DNA from: Desulfopila sp. IMCC35006
Lineage (GTDB): Bacteria; Desulfobacterota; Desulfobulbia; Desulfobulbales; Desulfocapsaceae
Direction: 5' to 3'
NCBI RefSeq assembly: GCF_005116645.1
Contig: NZ_SWCM01000004.1
Span: 186,001 to 250,000, forward strand
DNA length: 64,000 nucleotides
The position numbers were made by a program, and so were the translations under genes. This document shows, in pieces, positions 1 through 8,449 of this stretch. Position 1 is the stretch's first letter. Every line of letters begins with the position of its first letter. Under the pieces are notes generated by a model, which had not been told where the DNA came from, ran no database searches, and saw only the letters and a program-made list of their open reading frames with translations.

Positions 1-56
1 GCCTTCATGCGTCCTGCAGACCTGTATCCAGGAGGCCGCTCTTGCCTTTGGCTGGC

Positions 57-132
57 ATATATGTTCCTGATTACCCCTAATGTTCAGCTCCTGAACCAGG
101 GGGTGAGCTTGAGGGGTAATCAGATATATGTT
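57..132. mobile_element. 57-bp internally deleted MITE-like element with target duplication
   Basis: The element proper is 67-123. It begins CTGATTACCCCTAATGTTCA and ends GAGGGGTAATCAG, which are the two ends of the 173-bp element at 39468-39640. After CTGAACCAGGG the sequence jumps to the far end, so the whole core is missing. It is flanked by the direct repeat ATATATGTT (57-65 and 124-132; the tenth base differs). The shared ends and the flanking repeat are read directly; mobility is inferred. Confidence 0.75.
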
Positions 133-195
133 TTGGTAATTTAAGTAAAAAAGAATCGATCCCCAGTAAAAGTACACACACCAAGGAGAACCGGT

Positions 196-603
196 ATGGA
201 CCTAATAAAATGGCGAGGGTCGTACGAAACAGGTATTCGCTCAATGGATACACAGCACCAGAAACTTATTGAGCTCATTAATAAACTGTACAAGGTGCTC
301 CGTGAGCAAGAACCCTCCTCATCAATTGAAGGTGTGCTCCTTGAAATGACAACTTATGCCGACGAGCACCTGCAAATCGAGGAGGGGCTCCTGACAACCA
401 ATGGGTATCCAGACCTTGCCAATCATATTGCCATCCATCAGACGTATCGGGATAGATTGACGGCGCTTACGGAGGAATCTGCCAGGAAGAGTGCAACAGC
501 AGCGCAAGATACGTACGCCTTTCTTCGCCAGTGGTGGATGGAACACATCGTTACAGAAGATAAGAAATACGGAGAATTCCTCAAGTCTAAAGGAGTTGAA
601 TAA
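196..603 (+). CDS. Bacteriohemerythrin (oxygen-binding di-iron protein)
   Basis: A 135-aa single-domain hemerythrin. The di-iron ligand set is visible: H21 in MDTQH, H58 and E62 in HLQIE, H77 and H81 in HIAIH, then H117 and D122 in HIVTED. Length and spacing match stand-alone bacterial hemerythrins, which bind O2 at a non-haem diiron site in the cytoplasm and act in oxygen storage, delivery or sensing in microaerophiles and anaerobes. AAGGAG lies just upstream of the ATG. It is the first complete gene of the window and stands alone; the mini-MITE lies 73 bp upstream. A role in O2 protection is inferred from the family. Confidence 0.93.
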   Translation: MDLIKWRGSYETGIRSMDTQHQKLIELINKLYKVLREQEPSSSIEGVLLEMTTYADEHLQIEEGLLTTNGYPDLANHIAIHQTYRDRLTALTEESARKSATAAQDTYAFLRQWWMEHIVTEDKKYGEFLKSKGVE

Positions 604-667
604 CACAGCAGCCTTAAATGTCGTCGGATTTCTTGCGATCCAGCCGATATCAATTATGTAATTGAAT

Positions 668-734
668 CCGCTTACCACGCAACAGCAGCGCAATGGGGAT
701 TCGGGACAACCTTTTCAGGGGACGCCATAAGCGG
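668..734 (-). repeat. Truncated remnant of the palindromic element family
   Basis: Bounded by CCGCTTA and TAAGCGG. The inside contains GACAACCTTTTCA followed by GGGACGCCATAA, shared with the decayed copy at 8766-8937 in the same orientation. It lies between the hemerythrin and HDOD genes. No convincing target duplication remains. Confidence 0.45.
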
Positions 735-782
735 AATTATTTCTCTGAATAAAATAAACCGATCAGATATCGAAGGAATAGT

Positions 783-1796
783 ATGATCAGATATACAGCG
801 AAACGCATTGCGCTTGAAGTGATGGAATCTGATGACGCCTTGCCGCCCTTACCTGCAGCCAGCCAACGCTTACTCCTTATGGCGAGGCAACCTGTTGACC
901 AGATCGATATCCCCTCCTTTAGCAAGATCGTCGAAGGGGACCCTGCTCTAACGGCGAAACTTCTTCAACTTGCCAACTCATCCTATTTTGGCACCTTGAA
1001 AGAAATAATGAGCGTTCGCCAGGCCATAATGCACATGGGTCTGGAGGAAACCATTACTTCTGTCTATAGTATTTTTTTCAGAGAGGCCTTGCCGGAATTT
1101 CCAAAACTTGAGGGGTTTTCCGGAAAGGATTACTGGGATCATTGCTGGGCCTGTGCGACGGCAAACAGAATGCTTGGGCATCCGGTACATCAGCAGATGG
1201 CTCAGGCTATTCCCTGTGAGTTATACATCGCCGGCTTATTGCACGGAGTTGGCAAGATCTTTCTGGCGATCAACCGTACCGAACAGTTCCAACAGTGCCT
1301 TCACGACTCAAGAGAACATAAACAGCCTCTTGCGCAAAGCGAAGTGAATATCATCGGAACCACAGACACCGAGATTGCTTACTATGTGCTGAAAAATTGG
1401 AATTTACCTGAACATATCTGCCAGACCATCAGGCATTATCAGGCACCTTCCGAGGCAGCTAAAGAGTACCGCGGGGCGGCTGCGCTTACCCAGTTGGCGT
1501 ATTATATTACCAGCACCTCAGGAATTGGCAATAATGGTGATGGATGCGAATATGATGTGAAACAAAGCTATGTTGCGGAAAACTGGGCTCTGCTGCGGAC
1601 AGAAAAAAAGCACCAGGAACTGCTCATCAAAGATATCTTTGCCACGCTGAAAAAGAAATTTGCACTGCTTAATCCCGAAACGGAGAAGGATGACAACCAA
1701 ACGGATGCCATGATGGATGGTACAGAGGCTGCAAAGATAGAAACTCCGAAGCCAAAAAAGGAGAAAGGGCTGCTGGGCCGCCTGTTCTCCTGGTAG
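783..1796 (+). CDS. HDOD-domain signalling protein
   Basis: A 337-aa cytoplasmic protein. The HDOD domain covers roughly residues 15-215, with the typical opening LPPLPAASQRLL, the DPALTAKLLQLANS segment and a later LLHGVGK. The last motif is an HD motif whose aspartate is glycine, as expected for HDOD domains, which descend from HD phosphohydrolases but usually lack catalysis. The C-terminus is low-complexity and lysine-rich and ends GLLGRLFSW. HDOD proteins commonly act as outputs or adaptors in signal transduction (chemotaxis, c-di-GMP, stress). The gene is monocistronic, and its partner cannot be inferred from the neighbours. GGAAT lies at ribosome-binding distance. Confidence 0.85.
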   Translation: MIRYTAKRIALEVMESDDALPPLPAASQRLLLMARQPVDQIDIPSFSKIVEGDPALTAKLLQLANSSYFGTLKEIMSVRQAIMHMGLEETITSVYSIFFREALPEFPKLEGFSGKDYWDHCWACATANRMLGHPVHQQMAQAIPCELYIAGLLHGVGKIFLAINRTEQFQQCLHDSREHKQPLAQSEVNIIGTTDTEIAYYVLKNWNLPEHICQTIRHYQAPSEAAKEYRGAAALTQLAYYITSTSGIGNNGDGCEYDVKQSYVAENWALLRTEKKHQELLIKDIFATLKKKFALLNPETEKDDNQTDAMMDGTEAAKIETPKPKKEKGLLGRLFSW

Positions 1797-1938
1797 AAAA
1801 ATCTACAACAATACAGTTGCGTTTTAAAATATATCGAAGCAGTTCTTGCACAATCACTTCGCGTGATTAGTTGTAAATTGTGTAAAGTCGTATTCGCGAC
1901 CAATCAACAAAAGCCACTGACTGAAAGAGAATATTACC

Positions 1939-2379
1939 ATGAAAATTTCAATTATTTTCGCCTTCTTCTTACTTCTCTCTGCAGCATCTGACGGCATTGC
2001 CGCCGAAAAATCGCCCGAGGGTGATGTCGCTATAAAGGGATACGATCCCGTCGCATATTTCCTCGTCGGCAAGGCAGTAAAAGGCCATCAGTCTTTAACC
2101 ACGGCCTGGCATAACCTCACCTGGCATTTCCAGAATAAAAAACACCTGGAACTTTTCAAAACAAATCCGGAAAAATACGCCCCGCAATATGATGGATTCT
2201 GCGCCTGGGCCATGACGGAAAAGCGAAAAGCCGTTACCGACCCGGAAGTCTGGAAAATTGTTAACGAAAAACTGTATTTGAATTGCAGCCAGGCAGCATA
2301 CGAAAAATGGAGCAAAGATATACCCGGCAACATAAAAAAAGCCGATGCCAACTGGATACAATTTACGAGTGGCAAGTAA
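1939..2379 (+). CDS. Secreted YHS-domain protein
   Basis: A 146-aa protein with an N-terminal signal peptide (KISIIFAFFLLLSAASDGIAA; cleavage expected near residue 22). The mature part is a YHS-type domain: GYDPVAYF near residue 35, then LTWHFQNKKHLELFKTNPEKY, then YDGFCAWAM. This is the layout of periplasmic YHS-domain proteins often found near metal or redox genes. YHS domains are thought to bind metals; here a single cysteine (FCAW) and a later NCSQ cysteine are the only candidate thiols. A conserved motif but no known substrate. The gene stands alone. Confidence 0.8.
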   Translation: MKISIIFAFFLLLSAASDGIAAEKSPEGDVAIKGYDPVAYFLVGKAVKGHQSLTTAWHNLTWHFQNKKHLELFKTNPEKYAPQYDGFCAWAMTEKRKAVTDPEVWKIVNEKLYLNCSQAAYEKWSKDIPGNIKKADANWIQFTSGK

Positions 2380-2503
2380 CTGGCATCGGGGGGCATCTTA
2401 TGTCGGGAAAATATAAGCAACGTATTTTTCCTCAATCTCAGCCTGTACGCACCAGATTGCACCCTGACGCCCTGCATATTTTCCCCGGCAACGAATGAAC
2501 ATA

Positions 2504-2535
2504 CTGAAGCATGTTGGTGCCCTCTGCAGCTTCAG
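2504..2535. terminator. Hairpin between convergent genes
   Basis: CTGAAGC (2504-2510) pairs with GCTTCAG (2529-2535) across an 18-base loop, between the converging YHS and CoA transferase genes. There is no clear T-run on either strand, so a terminator role is only likely by position. Confidence 0.3.
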
Positions 2536-2544
2536 GGGAAAACG

Positions 2545-3693
2545 CTACAACACGCCGCGCGCCAAAAATGCTTCAATCTGCTCGGTCGCATAACCGAGTT
2601 CCGCAACAATTTCACGGGTATGTTCGCCAAATTTTCCGGGTATCGTCCTGATGCTACCGGGCGTTTCGCTCAATTTGACCGGAATGCCGAAACCGTGTTT
2701 GACCTCGCCGTTTTCTCCCGTATAGCTGTGCACCATCTCCCGCTGGCGCAAATGCGGATCGGTCATGATCTCTTCCATATTTTTGACGACCGCAAAACAT
2801 ATCTCCATCTCCGCTAACTCTGCATCCCATTCGGCCATCGACTTCGCACGAAAAATCCGGCGAAAATCCTCGATAATTTCGTCCCGTTTCTGTTCGTCGT
2901 AATGCAGCGGGATATACTGTGGACGGTGCAGATGCTCACACAACCGCCGCCAGAATCTGCCTTCCAGGGCGCCAAGAGAAATATATCGTCCATCTGCTGT
3001 CATATAGGTGTTATAGCACGCGTAGCGATGGGATAACAAGCCGTCGGAGGCCTGCTGCTTCTGTCCCCTCGACTGAGAAAGAAATGAGGGGAGCGTGAGC
3101 AGACCGAGCACCCCGTCGGTCATGGAGATATCGATGTATTGCCCTTTTCCCGTTTTTTCCCTGGCAAAAAGAGCCAGCAGGATGCCGACGGCGGCGTTCA
3201 TCGTGCCCCCGGCGATATCGGCTATCTGCACCCCCGGAATAACAGGGGCCCCGCCTTTCTCGCCGACGAGATCGAGAATTCCGGCATTGCTGATATAGTT
3301 GACATCGTGGCCTACCCTGTCACGCATCGGACCGGTCTGCCCATACCCGCTTATTGAACAGTAGATTATTCCGGGATTCCCCTTCCTGACAGCGTCATAA
3401 TCAACGCCGAGGCGCTGCACGACACCTGGCCGAAAGCCCTCGATAACAACATCGGCCTTCTCCACCAGTTTGAAGAATATTTCCAGCCCTTCAACTGTTT
3501 TGAGATTAAGGGACATATGTCTTTTATTCCGGTTCAGATCGTTAAAAAACAAACCGTCACTCGCAAATTTTCGATCTTCAACGGCAATCACCTCGGCACC
3601 ATGATCGGCCAGAATCATCGAACAGTATGGTCCCGGCAACATCCGCGACAAGTCCACAACCCGAATTCCATGCAAAGCACCCTGCTGTATCAT
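2545..3693 (-). CDS. CaiB/BaiF family (class III) CoA transferase or alpha-methylacyl-CoA racemase
   Basis: A 382-aa protein of the family III CoA-transferase fold. It opens GIRVVDLSRMLPGPYCSMIL and continues VIEGFRPGVVQRLGVDYDAV. GHDVNYISNAG followed by VQIADIAGG gives the His...Asp pair typical of the racemase branch (AMACR type), while many CoA transferases share the general sequence. The product acts on acyl-CoA thioesters in the cytoplasm; the substrate cannot be assigned. GAGGATAAC precedes the ATG. It lies 29 bp downstream of cobO on the same strand and may be co-transcribed, though no functional link to cobalamin is evident. Confidence 0.85.
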   Translation of the reverse strand: MIQQGALHGIRVVDLSRMLPGPYCSMILADHGAEVIAVEDRKFASDGLFFNDLNRNKRHMSLNLKTVEGLEIFFKLVEKADVVIEGFRPGVVQRLGVDYDAVRKGNPGIIYCSISGYGQTGPMRDRVGHDVNYISNAGILDLVGEKGGAPVIPGVQIADIAGGTMNAAVGILLALFAREKTGKGQYIDISMTDGVLGLLTLPSFLSQSRGQKQQASDGLLSHRYACYNTYMTADGRYISLGALEGRFWRRLCEHLHRPQYIPLHYDEQKRDEIIEDFRRIFRAKSMAEWDAELAEMEICFAVVKNMEEIMTDPHLRQREMVHSYTGENGEVKHGFGIPVKLSETPGSIRTIPGKFGEHTREIVAELGYATEQIEAFLARGVL

Positions 3694-3722
3694 GTTATCC
3701 TCATAGTATTTTTATGACGCCA

Positions 3723-4244
3723 TCAAAATTCAATGCCTTTCTGGGCCTTAATCCCTTGCTCATAGGCGTGTTTAACCGGCTCCATAGCGGTAACGGTATC
3801 GGCAATCTCAACGAGTCGGGGATGGGCATCTCTTCCGGTCATGATGATTGACAGCCGTTCCGGTTTGTTCCGGACCAGCTCGACTATTTTCTCGACATCA
3901 AGAAAGTTATAGAGGGGCAGATAGGTAATTTCATCGAGAATGATCAGATCGTAGCGGTCGCTTTCCACCTGTTTTTTGGCCAGTTCAAATCCCTCCAGGG
4001 CAACGCGACGATCTTCTTCAATGTTTTCCTTGGTAAAGACAAACCCTTTGCCGCAGATAAACCAGTCCAGATTTGCCAGTTTCTCGGCCATTAACCGCTC
4101 GCCGTACTTGCCCTTGCCTTTCAGAAACTGAATGACACAGACCTTCTTGCCATAGCCAAGCGCCCGGAAGGCGGTGCCGAGTGCAGCCGTTGTTTTACCT
4201 TTGCCGTTGCCGGTATTAACAATTACTCGTCCCCTGTCAGTCAA
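3723..4244 (-). CDS. cobO: Corrinoid adenosyltransferase (CobO/BtuR type)
   Basis: A 173-aa protein that transfers the adenosyl group of ATP to Co(I) of cob(I)yrinic acid a,c-diamide or cobalamin. It begins near RGRVIVNTGNGKGKTTAALG, the P-loop that defines the family, followed by VCVIQFLKGKGKYGE and DLIILDEITYLPLYNFLDVE. The open frame extends 44 codons further upstream, but that extension is unlike the family. A TTG at 4244 preceded by AAGGAG (5-base spacer) gives the family's usual length, so I chose it. No cobalamin riboswitch is visible upstream. It serves the same pathway as the cbi cluster about 47 kb away. Confidence 0.88.
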   Translation of the reverse strand: MTDRGRVIVNTGNGKGKTTAALGTAFRALGYGKKVCVIQFLKGKGKYGERLMAEKLANLDWFICGKGFVFTKENIEEDRRVALEGFELAKKQVESDRYDLIILDEITYLPLYNFLDVEKIVELVRNKPERLSIIMTGRDAHPRLVEIADTVTAMEPVKHAYEQGIKAQKGIEF

Positions 4245-4751
4245 AGCAATCTCCTTATGCGTAATTTGTGTCTTGCGATCCTCACCCCGCAAAGGGCATA
4301 CAGAACTGATTGCCCGACAAGCGAGTAATAAAAAGAGTCCCTGCTTTCTTCCCGTTTGTCTAGAGCAACACTCCATGGCACCAATGGAACCGATCGAAAT
4401 CTTACCAGACTATGCTAAAAACTGAACGTCTATTCCCCTCTATCCATGCACTTTTATCATACATTCAAACCATAAGCCCCCTGCGCCATGATGATTTGTC
4501 ATAAAATCTTTCCGACAAGACGCCGGACGGGCCATGCTGTACAAAAACAAGTCATGGCAAAGCCTGTACAGTTATGAGTCAAATAACATAATAGACTGAT
4601 TATAGGGTTGTTATTGTAAACAAATCGAAGTAATGATAGAGACCATCTGTGGATGAATCAGATACATTGAGATACAGCCGAAGCCGGCCTCCCCAAAAGA
4701 GAAAAACGGCCCCCGGCACACACTGTCGAGTAGAGAAATACCTTTTATAAA
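4245..4751. other. Intergenic region between divergent cobO and epd
   Basis: About 0.5 kb with no supported gene. The first 130 bases read open upstream of cobO but are probably leader. CTGTACA (4537-4543) and TGTACAG (4565-4571) form a 7-bp inverted repeat that could be an operator or a weak hairpin. The epd promoter must lie here, but I cannot pick a convincing -35/-10 pair. Confidence 0.5.
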
Positions 4752-5768
4752 ATGCATTTTAAAGTTGCCATAAACGGTTACGGCCGGATCGGTCAGTCAG
4801 TGCTACGGGCGATCTATTCTACACCGTTCAGATCGAAGTTTACCATAGTCGCCATAAATGAGCTGGCCGACATCGAAACACTGACCTACCTTACCCGCTA
4901 CGACACGACCCATGGACGTTTCCCCTATCCTCTCCGTTTTGAGAACGATTGTCTCTATATTGGGGAGGATAAAATCAGAATCCTCAATGAACCGGATCCG
5001 GCGAGACTCCCCTGGAAAGAGCTCGACATCGACCTGCTCTTTGAATGTTCGGGATCATTCAGTCAGCGGAAAATTGCCGAAAAGCACCTGCACAGCGGGG
5101 CCAGGCGCCTGCTGCTGTCCCACCCGGCCACCCCGGAAGTGGATGCGACCATTGTCTTCGGCTACAACCAGTCGATGTTGCGGCCTGAGCACCGGATCGT
5201 CTCCACGGCATCCTGTACCACAAATTGTGTAGTTCCTGTCCTCAACCTGCTGGATCGGGAACTGGGAATTGAAAACGGTGTCTCGACAACCATTCACTCC
5301 GTCATGAACGATCAACCGGTGATAGACAGATACCATAACACCAACCTGCGTCTCACCCGCAGTGCCCTCCATTCGATAATCCCTGTCGACACCGGCCTGG
5401 CCAAAGGCATTGACCGGTTGATGCCCCATCTGGCCAATCGTTTCGAATGCCTCCACGTGCGGGTGCCAACCATTAACGTGTCGTTGATGGATCTCTCTAT
5501 CAACGTCAAAACGCCAACAACCGCTGACAAGGTCAACCAGATTATGCGGGAGGAATCCCAGGGACCGCTCCTTGGCCTTGTGGGATATACCGAAGAGCCG
5601 CATGCCTCGGTTGATTTCAACACTGATCCCCGTTCATCTATTGTTGATGGGACCCAGACAAGGGTCTCGGGCGGCAAACTGGTCAAAATGCTCTGCTGGT
5701 TTGACAATGAATGGGGATTTGCCAATCGGATGCTCGATGTGGCCAACAAATGGCTTGAGCTCAAATGA
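4752..5768 (+). CDS. epd: Erythrose-4-phosphate / glyceraldehyde-3-phosphate dehydrogenase (Epd/GapB branch)
   Basis: A 338-aa NAD(P)-dependent aldehyde dehydrogenase of the GAPDH superfamily. The Rossmann start INGYGRIGQSVLRA, the catalytic C155 in STASCTTNC and H182 in TTIHSVMND are present, and the protein ends CWFDNEWGFANRMLD. AINELAD, DTTHGRF and SIVDGTQTRVSG resemble E. coli Epd more than glycolytic GapA, so erythrose-4-phosphate oxidation towards pyridoxal phosphate is possible; gluconeogenic GapB activity is the alternative. No other pyridoxine gene is adjacent. Its stop overlaps, or lies just upstream of, the start of the next gene. Confidence 0.82.
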   Translation: MHFKVAINGYGRIGQSVLRAIYSTPFRSKFTIVAINELADIETLTYLTRYDTTHGRFPYPLRFENDCLYIGEDKIRILNEPDPARLPWKELDIDLLFECSGSFSQRKIAEKHLHSGARRLLLSHPATPEVDATIVFGYNQSMLRPEHRIVSTASCTTNCVVPVLNLLDRELGIENGVSTTIHSVMNDQPVIDRYHNTNLRLTRSALHSIIPVDTGLAKGIDRLMPHLANRFECLHVRVPTINVSLMDLSINVKTPTTADKVNQIMREESQGPLLGLVGYTEEPHASVDFNTDPRSSIVDGTQTRVSGGKLVKMLCWFDNEWGFANRMLDVANKWLELK

Positions 5769-5791
5769 TAATCTATCAACGAGGCAGAAAT

Positions 5792-6418
5792 ATGCAGTGG
5801 AATCTGGACAAAATTCGTTTTCTTTACCCGCCCGATGACTTTACCGGGTCCTTCACCAACGAGAAAATGCAGGCTCGACATAAAGCGCTGCAGGACCAGA
5901 AAATAAAAGAAATCCTCACCCAGCTCGAGAGTGCAGCGAATCCGCTCCAGGCCATGCGTGTACTGAATCCGCGCGAACATATCCAGTTTCTGCTCAACAA
6001 TATTGAGACGTTCAAACAGCAGCAATGTTTAGAGAAAGCGGTATTGTGGCTTTATTATCAAAAAAACACCCCTTTTGCCGCCGCCGGTGACTTCAACACC
6101 TGGAAATTTCTGCTGAATGAATGCGATGCCGACCGACTCTACCAGGAGGGAAGCCCATTTCCCTTCGAAAAAGTTACCGCCTACCGGGGGTCAGCGACCG
6201 GAATCAGGAAAGGTTTAAGCTGGACCGTCAGCCGGGAAAAAGCGGCCTGGATCCTCGACCGGTGGGAGGATAAAGAGTTAGGCGGGGGAACTGTCTTTGC
6301 GTTGGAAATAACAAGGGCTGATATTTTAGTCTATATTGAGGACGAGATGAAGCAGGAAGTCATCCTTCTCCCGGAAGTAGCCGAGACTGCCCAGGTTCGA
6401 GCAATAACCAGCCTCTAA
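5792..6418 (+). CDS. Uncharacterised protein with an ADP-ribosyltransferase-like C-terminal domain
   Basis: A 208-aa soluble protein. The N-terminal 120 residues are helical and unrecognised. The C-terminal part carries AYRG (R132), GLSWTVSREKAAWIL (S143, T145) and KQEVILLPE (E189). The order Arg, Ser-x-Thr, Glu is that of arginine-type ADP-ribosyltransferase folds and of small phage or bacterial proteins with RG...SWT...EVIV motifs. The assignment rests on motif spacing only. An ATG at 5765 would overlap the epd stop; the ATG at 5792 has GAGG seven bases upstream and is preferred. Translation is probably coupled to epd. Target and activity are unknown. Confidence 0.6.
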   Translation: MQWNLDKIRFLYPPDDFTGSFTNEKMQARHKALQDQKIKEILTQLESAANPLQAMRVLNPREHIQFLLNNIETFKQQQCLEKAVLWLYYQKNTPFAAAGDFNTWKFLLNECDADRLYQEGSPFPFEKVTAYRGSATGIRKGLSWTVSREKAAWILDRWEDKELGGGTVFALEITRADILVYIEDEMKQEVILLPEVAETAQVRAITSL

Positions 6419-6703
6419 AACAGACGTCTGAGCCTGCAGGGAAGTGCTGCTATTTGCACCACTGCCACTCATCTGTCATCGCAAAATCAGGCATTATGCG
6501 CAACTCCCCATAGTGCCTGACTCCAGATTCGGTCAACCTGGCCGTTCACCTATAAAGCACCAATGTAAATGATTGCATGATGGTGCTTTGTTGCATATTT
6601 TCAGGAAAATTCTCCGCTTTCGACCCATGTTCTCCTGCAAGCCGGATGAAGTCAAAGCGGCAGCCGACAACCAAGACCGCCTGTCCCTCTCCTGTTTACA
6701 CCG
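6419..6703. other. Gene-free stretch upstream of repeat remnants
   Basis: Part of a 604-bp gap between the ART-like and VWA genes. The rest of the gap is occupied by an element fragment and a full palindromic element. I see no gene or clear regulatory site in this part. Confidence 0.4.
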
Positions 6704-6747
6704 CCCCCCTGAACCTTCAGGCTGAACTTTAGTGGCAATAAGACACA
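6704..6747 (-). repeat. End fragment of the palindromic element family
   Basis: CCCCTGAACCTTCAGGCTGA and the following ACTTTAGTGGCAATAAGACACA match, with a few substitutions and a small insertion, the terminus of the intact copies read on the opposite strand. Only this end is recognisable. It lies 50 bp from the intact element at 6797. Confidence 0.5.
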
Positions 6748-6796
6748 TCTTTAATTATATTACCGTTGAAATAAAGATTATGAGACAATACTTTTT

Positions 6797-6970
6797 TGTG
6801 ATTACCACTAAAGTTCAGCTTAGAAGGTGTCCAGAGGGATATGAGGTGCCCTTTGCACGGGTGTTCCGCAGCCTGGATGGCTGCGGTCAAGCCCCCAGGG
6901 ATGGGTTTATGGCGTCCCGTGCAGAGGGCATCTCATATCCCTATAGAGCTGAGGTTTAGTCGTAATCACA
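6797..6970 (+). mobile_element. MITE-like palindromic element, copy with perfect 10-bp target duplication
   Basis: Its ends are TGTGATTACCACTAAAGTTC and the near-inverse ending TTTAGTCGTAATCACA. The inner arms GATATGAGGTGCCCTTTGCA and GCAGAGGGCATCTCATATCC pair, and the core holds the hairpin CCGCAGCCTGGATGGCTGCGG-like and GGGATGGGTTTATGGCGTCC. The direct repeat TACTTTTTTG flanks it at 6789-6798 and 6971-6980 (the left copy shares TG with the element end). It lies in the intergenic region 52 bp upstream of the VWA gene. Short open frames inside it are not coding. Confidence 0.85.
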
Positions 6971-7022
6971 TACTTTTTTGATTGCCCCCAGCCTCATCCT
7001 GTCGGAATGAAAGGAACGGGTT

Positions 7023-7736
7023 ATGAAAGACAAAGAAATTACTTCCCGGGAAAACGAGCCAGCCGCGCTTGGCAAACGCTCCTCTTCCCGGGAGATTGCC
7101 GCTTTTCTGAAAGCTGCCGACAAGGTAGACATGGCCCATAGCGGAAAACTGATTTTTTCACTGGATGCGACCATAAGTCGGCAGCCGACCTGGACCAGGG
7201 CTATGACTATCCAGTCTTCGATGTTTGATGCTGTGGGCAAGACGGGTGGATTGTCGGTTCAACTGGTTTATTACCGTGGCTTTGATGAATGCCGCGCTTC
7301 GAAATGGGTCATTAATGCTGCAGCCCTGCGTGGCTTGATGCAAGGTATCCAATGTCGCGGAGGACAGACCCAGATAGCCAAAGTGCTCAACCATGCCAAT
7401 CAGGAGGCAACCAAAGCAAAAGTCTCGGCCCTGATCTTCATCGGTGATGCAATGGAAGAGAGTATCGACTATCTCTGTCAACTCGCCGGAGAGCTTGGTT
7501 TGAAAGGAGTGCGCTGTTTTTTCTTTCAGGAGGGAAACGACGAGACAGCGGAAAGGGGCTTTCGTGAAATGGCCCGGCTTACAGGTGGCGCCTATTTTCG
7601 ACTTGGCCCTGATTCGGCGAAAGAACTGGCTGAACTACTCGGGGCGGTGGCCATTTACGCAAGAGGAGGAATAAAGGCCCTCTCAAACAGCGGCAGGCGC
7701 GAAGCCCATCTGCTCCTGGATCAAATAAAAAAATGA
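7023..7736 (+). CDS. VWA-domain protein (MIDAS variant), partner of DnaJ-domain protein
   Basis: A 237-aa soluble protein, nearly all a von Willebrand A fold. The metal-ion site is LIFSLDATIS (D48, T50, S52), T116 in CRGGQTQI and D142 in LIFIGDAME, a DxTxS variant of the usual DxSxS. VWA domains bind protein partners through Mg2+. It lies 32 bp upstream of a DnaJ-domain membrane protein on the same strand, a pairing I recall from other proteobacteria without a settled function. A joint role in complex assembly or quality control is inference only. An intact palindromic element ends 52 bp upstream. Confidence 0.75.
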   Translation: MKDKEITSRENEPAALGKRSSSREIAAFLKAADKVDMAHSGKLIFSLDATISRQPTWTRAMTIQSSMFDAVGKTGGLSVQLVYYRGFDECRASKWVINAAALRGLMQGIQCRGGQTQIAKVLNHANQEATKAKVSALIFIGDAMEESIDYLCQLAGELGLKGVRCFFFQEGNDETAERGFREMARLTGGAYFRLGPDSAKELAELLGAVAIYARGGIKALSNSGRREAHLLLDQIKK

Positions 7737-7768
7737 ATTGTGCTTCCCTTTGTGGCATGAGGAGCTAA

Positions 7769-8449
7769 ATGGTATTTCTTTTTTTTCTCCTGTTATTCTT
7801 CGTTCTTGTCGCCTTCTGGCTGATTCTCAATTCGCCGGCGCAAAAAAGTGCGGTATTTCTGACCAATACCGGACCAATTATTGTCATGGCGCTCGGAGTT
7901 CTGCTGACCATTTTCCGACGCGGCGTGATCGGTGTACCTTTGCTGTTTCTCGGTCTTTCGTGGTGGCGCCGCATGCGTTCGATGCGACCGCTCCCCTCTT
8001 CCAGCGGACGAAAATCAACGGTCCGCTCCGCAAGCCTTGAAATGGAGCTTGATCATGATACCGGGGAAATCGACGGCCGGGTGCTGTCCGGCAGCATGGA
8101 AGGGGCCCGACTGTCTTCGCTGAGCGAGGAGGAGGTTTTGTCGCTCTATCGGGAAATTCGTATCGATGCCGACAGTGCCGCCCTGCTTGAATCTTTTCTC
8201 AACCGCTACCACCCCGCCTGGCAGGAACATTATGACCACGACTCTTTCAATGCGCAGAGCGGCACATCTGGTTTTGATTCTATGACTCCTAAAGAGGCCT
8301 ATCAGATACTGGGGCTGGAACCAGGTGCCTCACGGGAGGACATCCATCAGGCCTGGCGGCGGCTAGTGAAAGCGGTACATCCAGACAGCGGAGGCTCTGC
8401 ATTTCTGACGGCCAAGATAAATGCCGCACGAGATCTTCTTCTGGGGTAA
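7769..8449 (+). CDS. Membrane-anchored DnaJ-domain protein
   Basis: A 226-aa protein. Two hydrophobic segments lie at about residues 2-20 and 33-65, then a cytoplasmic linker, then a C-terminal J domain (MTPKEAYQILGL...AWRRLVKAVHPDSGGS, residues about 170-226). The HPD tripeptide needed to stimulate Hsp70 ATPase is intact. This TM-linker-J order is a known small family of co-chaperones without zinc fingers. It probably recruits DnaK to the membrane and likely works with the VWA protein encoded just before it. No chaperone gene is adjacent. Confidence 0.8.
   Translation: MVFLFFLLLFFVLVAFWLILNSPAQKSAVFLTNTGPIIVMALGVLLTIFRRGVIGVPLLFLGLSWWRRMRSMRPLPSSSGRKSTVRSASLEMELDHDTGEIDGRVLSGSMEGARLSSLSEEEVLSLYREIRIDADSAALLESFLNRYHPAWQEHYDHDSFNAQSGTSGFDSMTPKEAYQILGLEPGASREDIHQAWRRLVKAVHPDSGGSAFLTAKINAARDLLLG

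Noticed and set aside
5055-6025. Long antisense frames opposite the epd gene
   Set aside because: Epd is unmistakable on the other strand; the antisense frames lack motifs and starts with ribosome sites.
6732-6959. A 75-codon frame through the palindromic element, with DGCGQAPRDGF-like text
   Set aside because: It lies wholly within a repeated, palindromic mobile element, and similar frames appear in every copy. It is not a gene.
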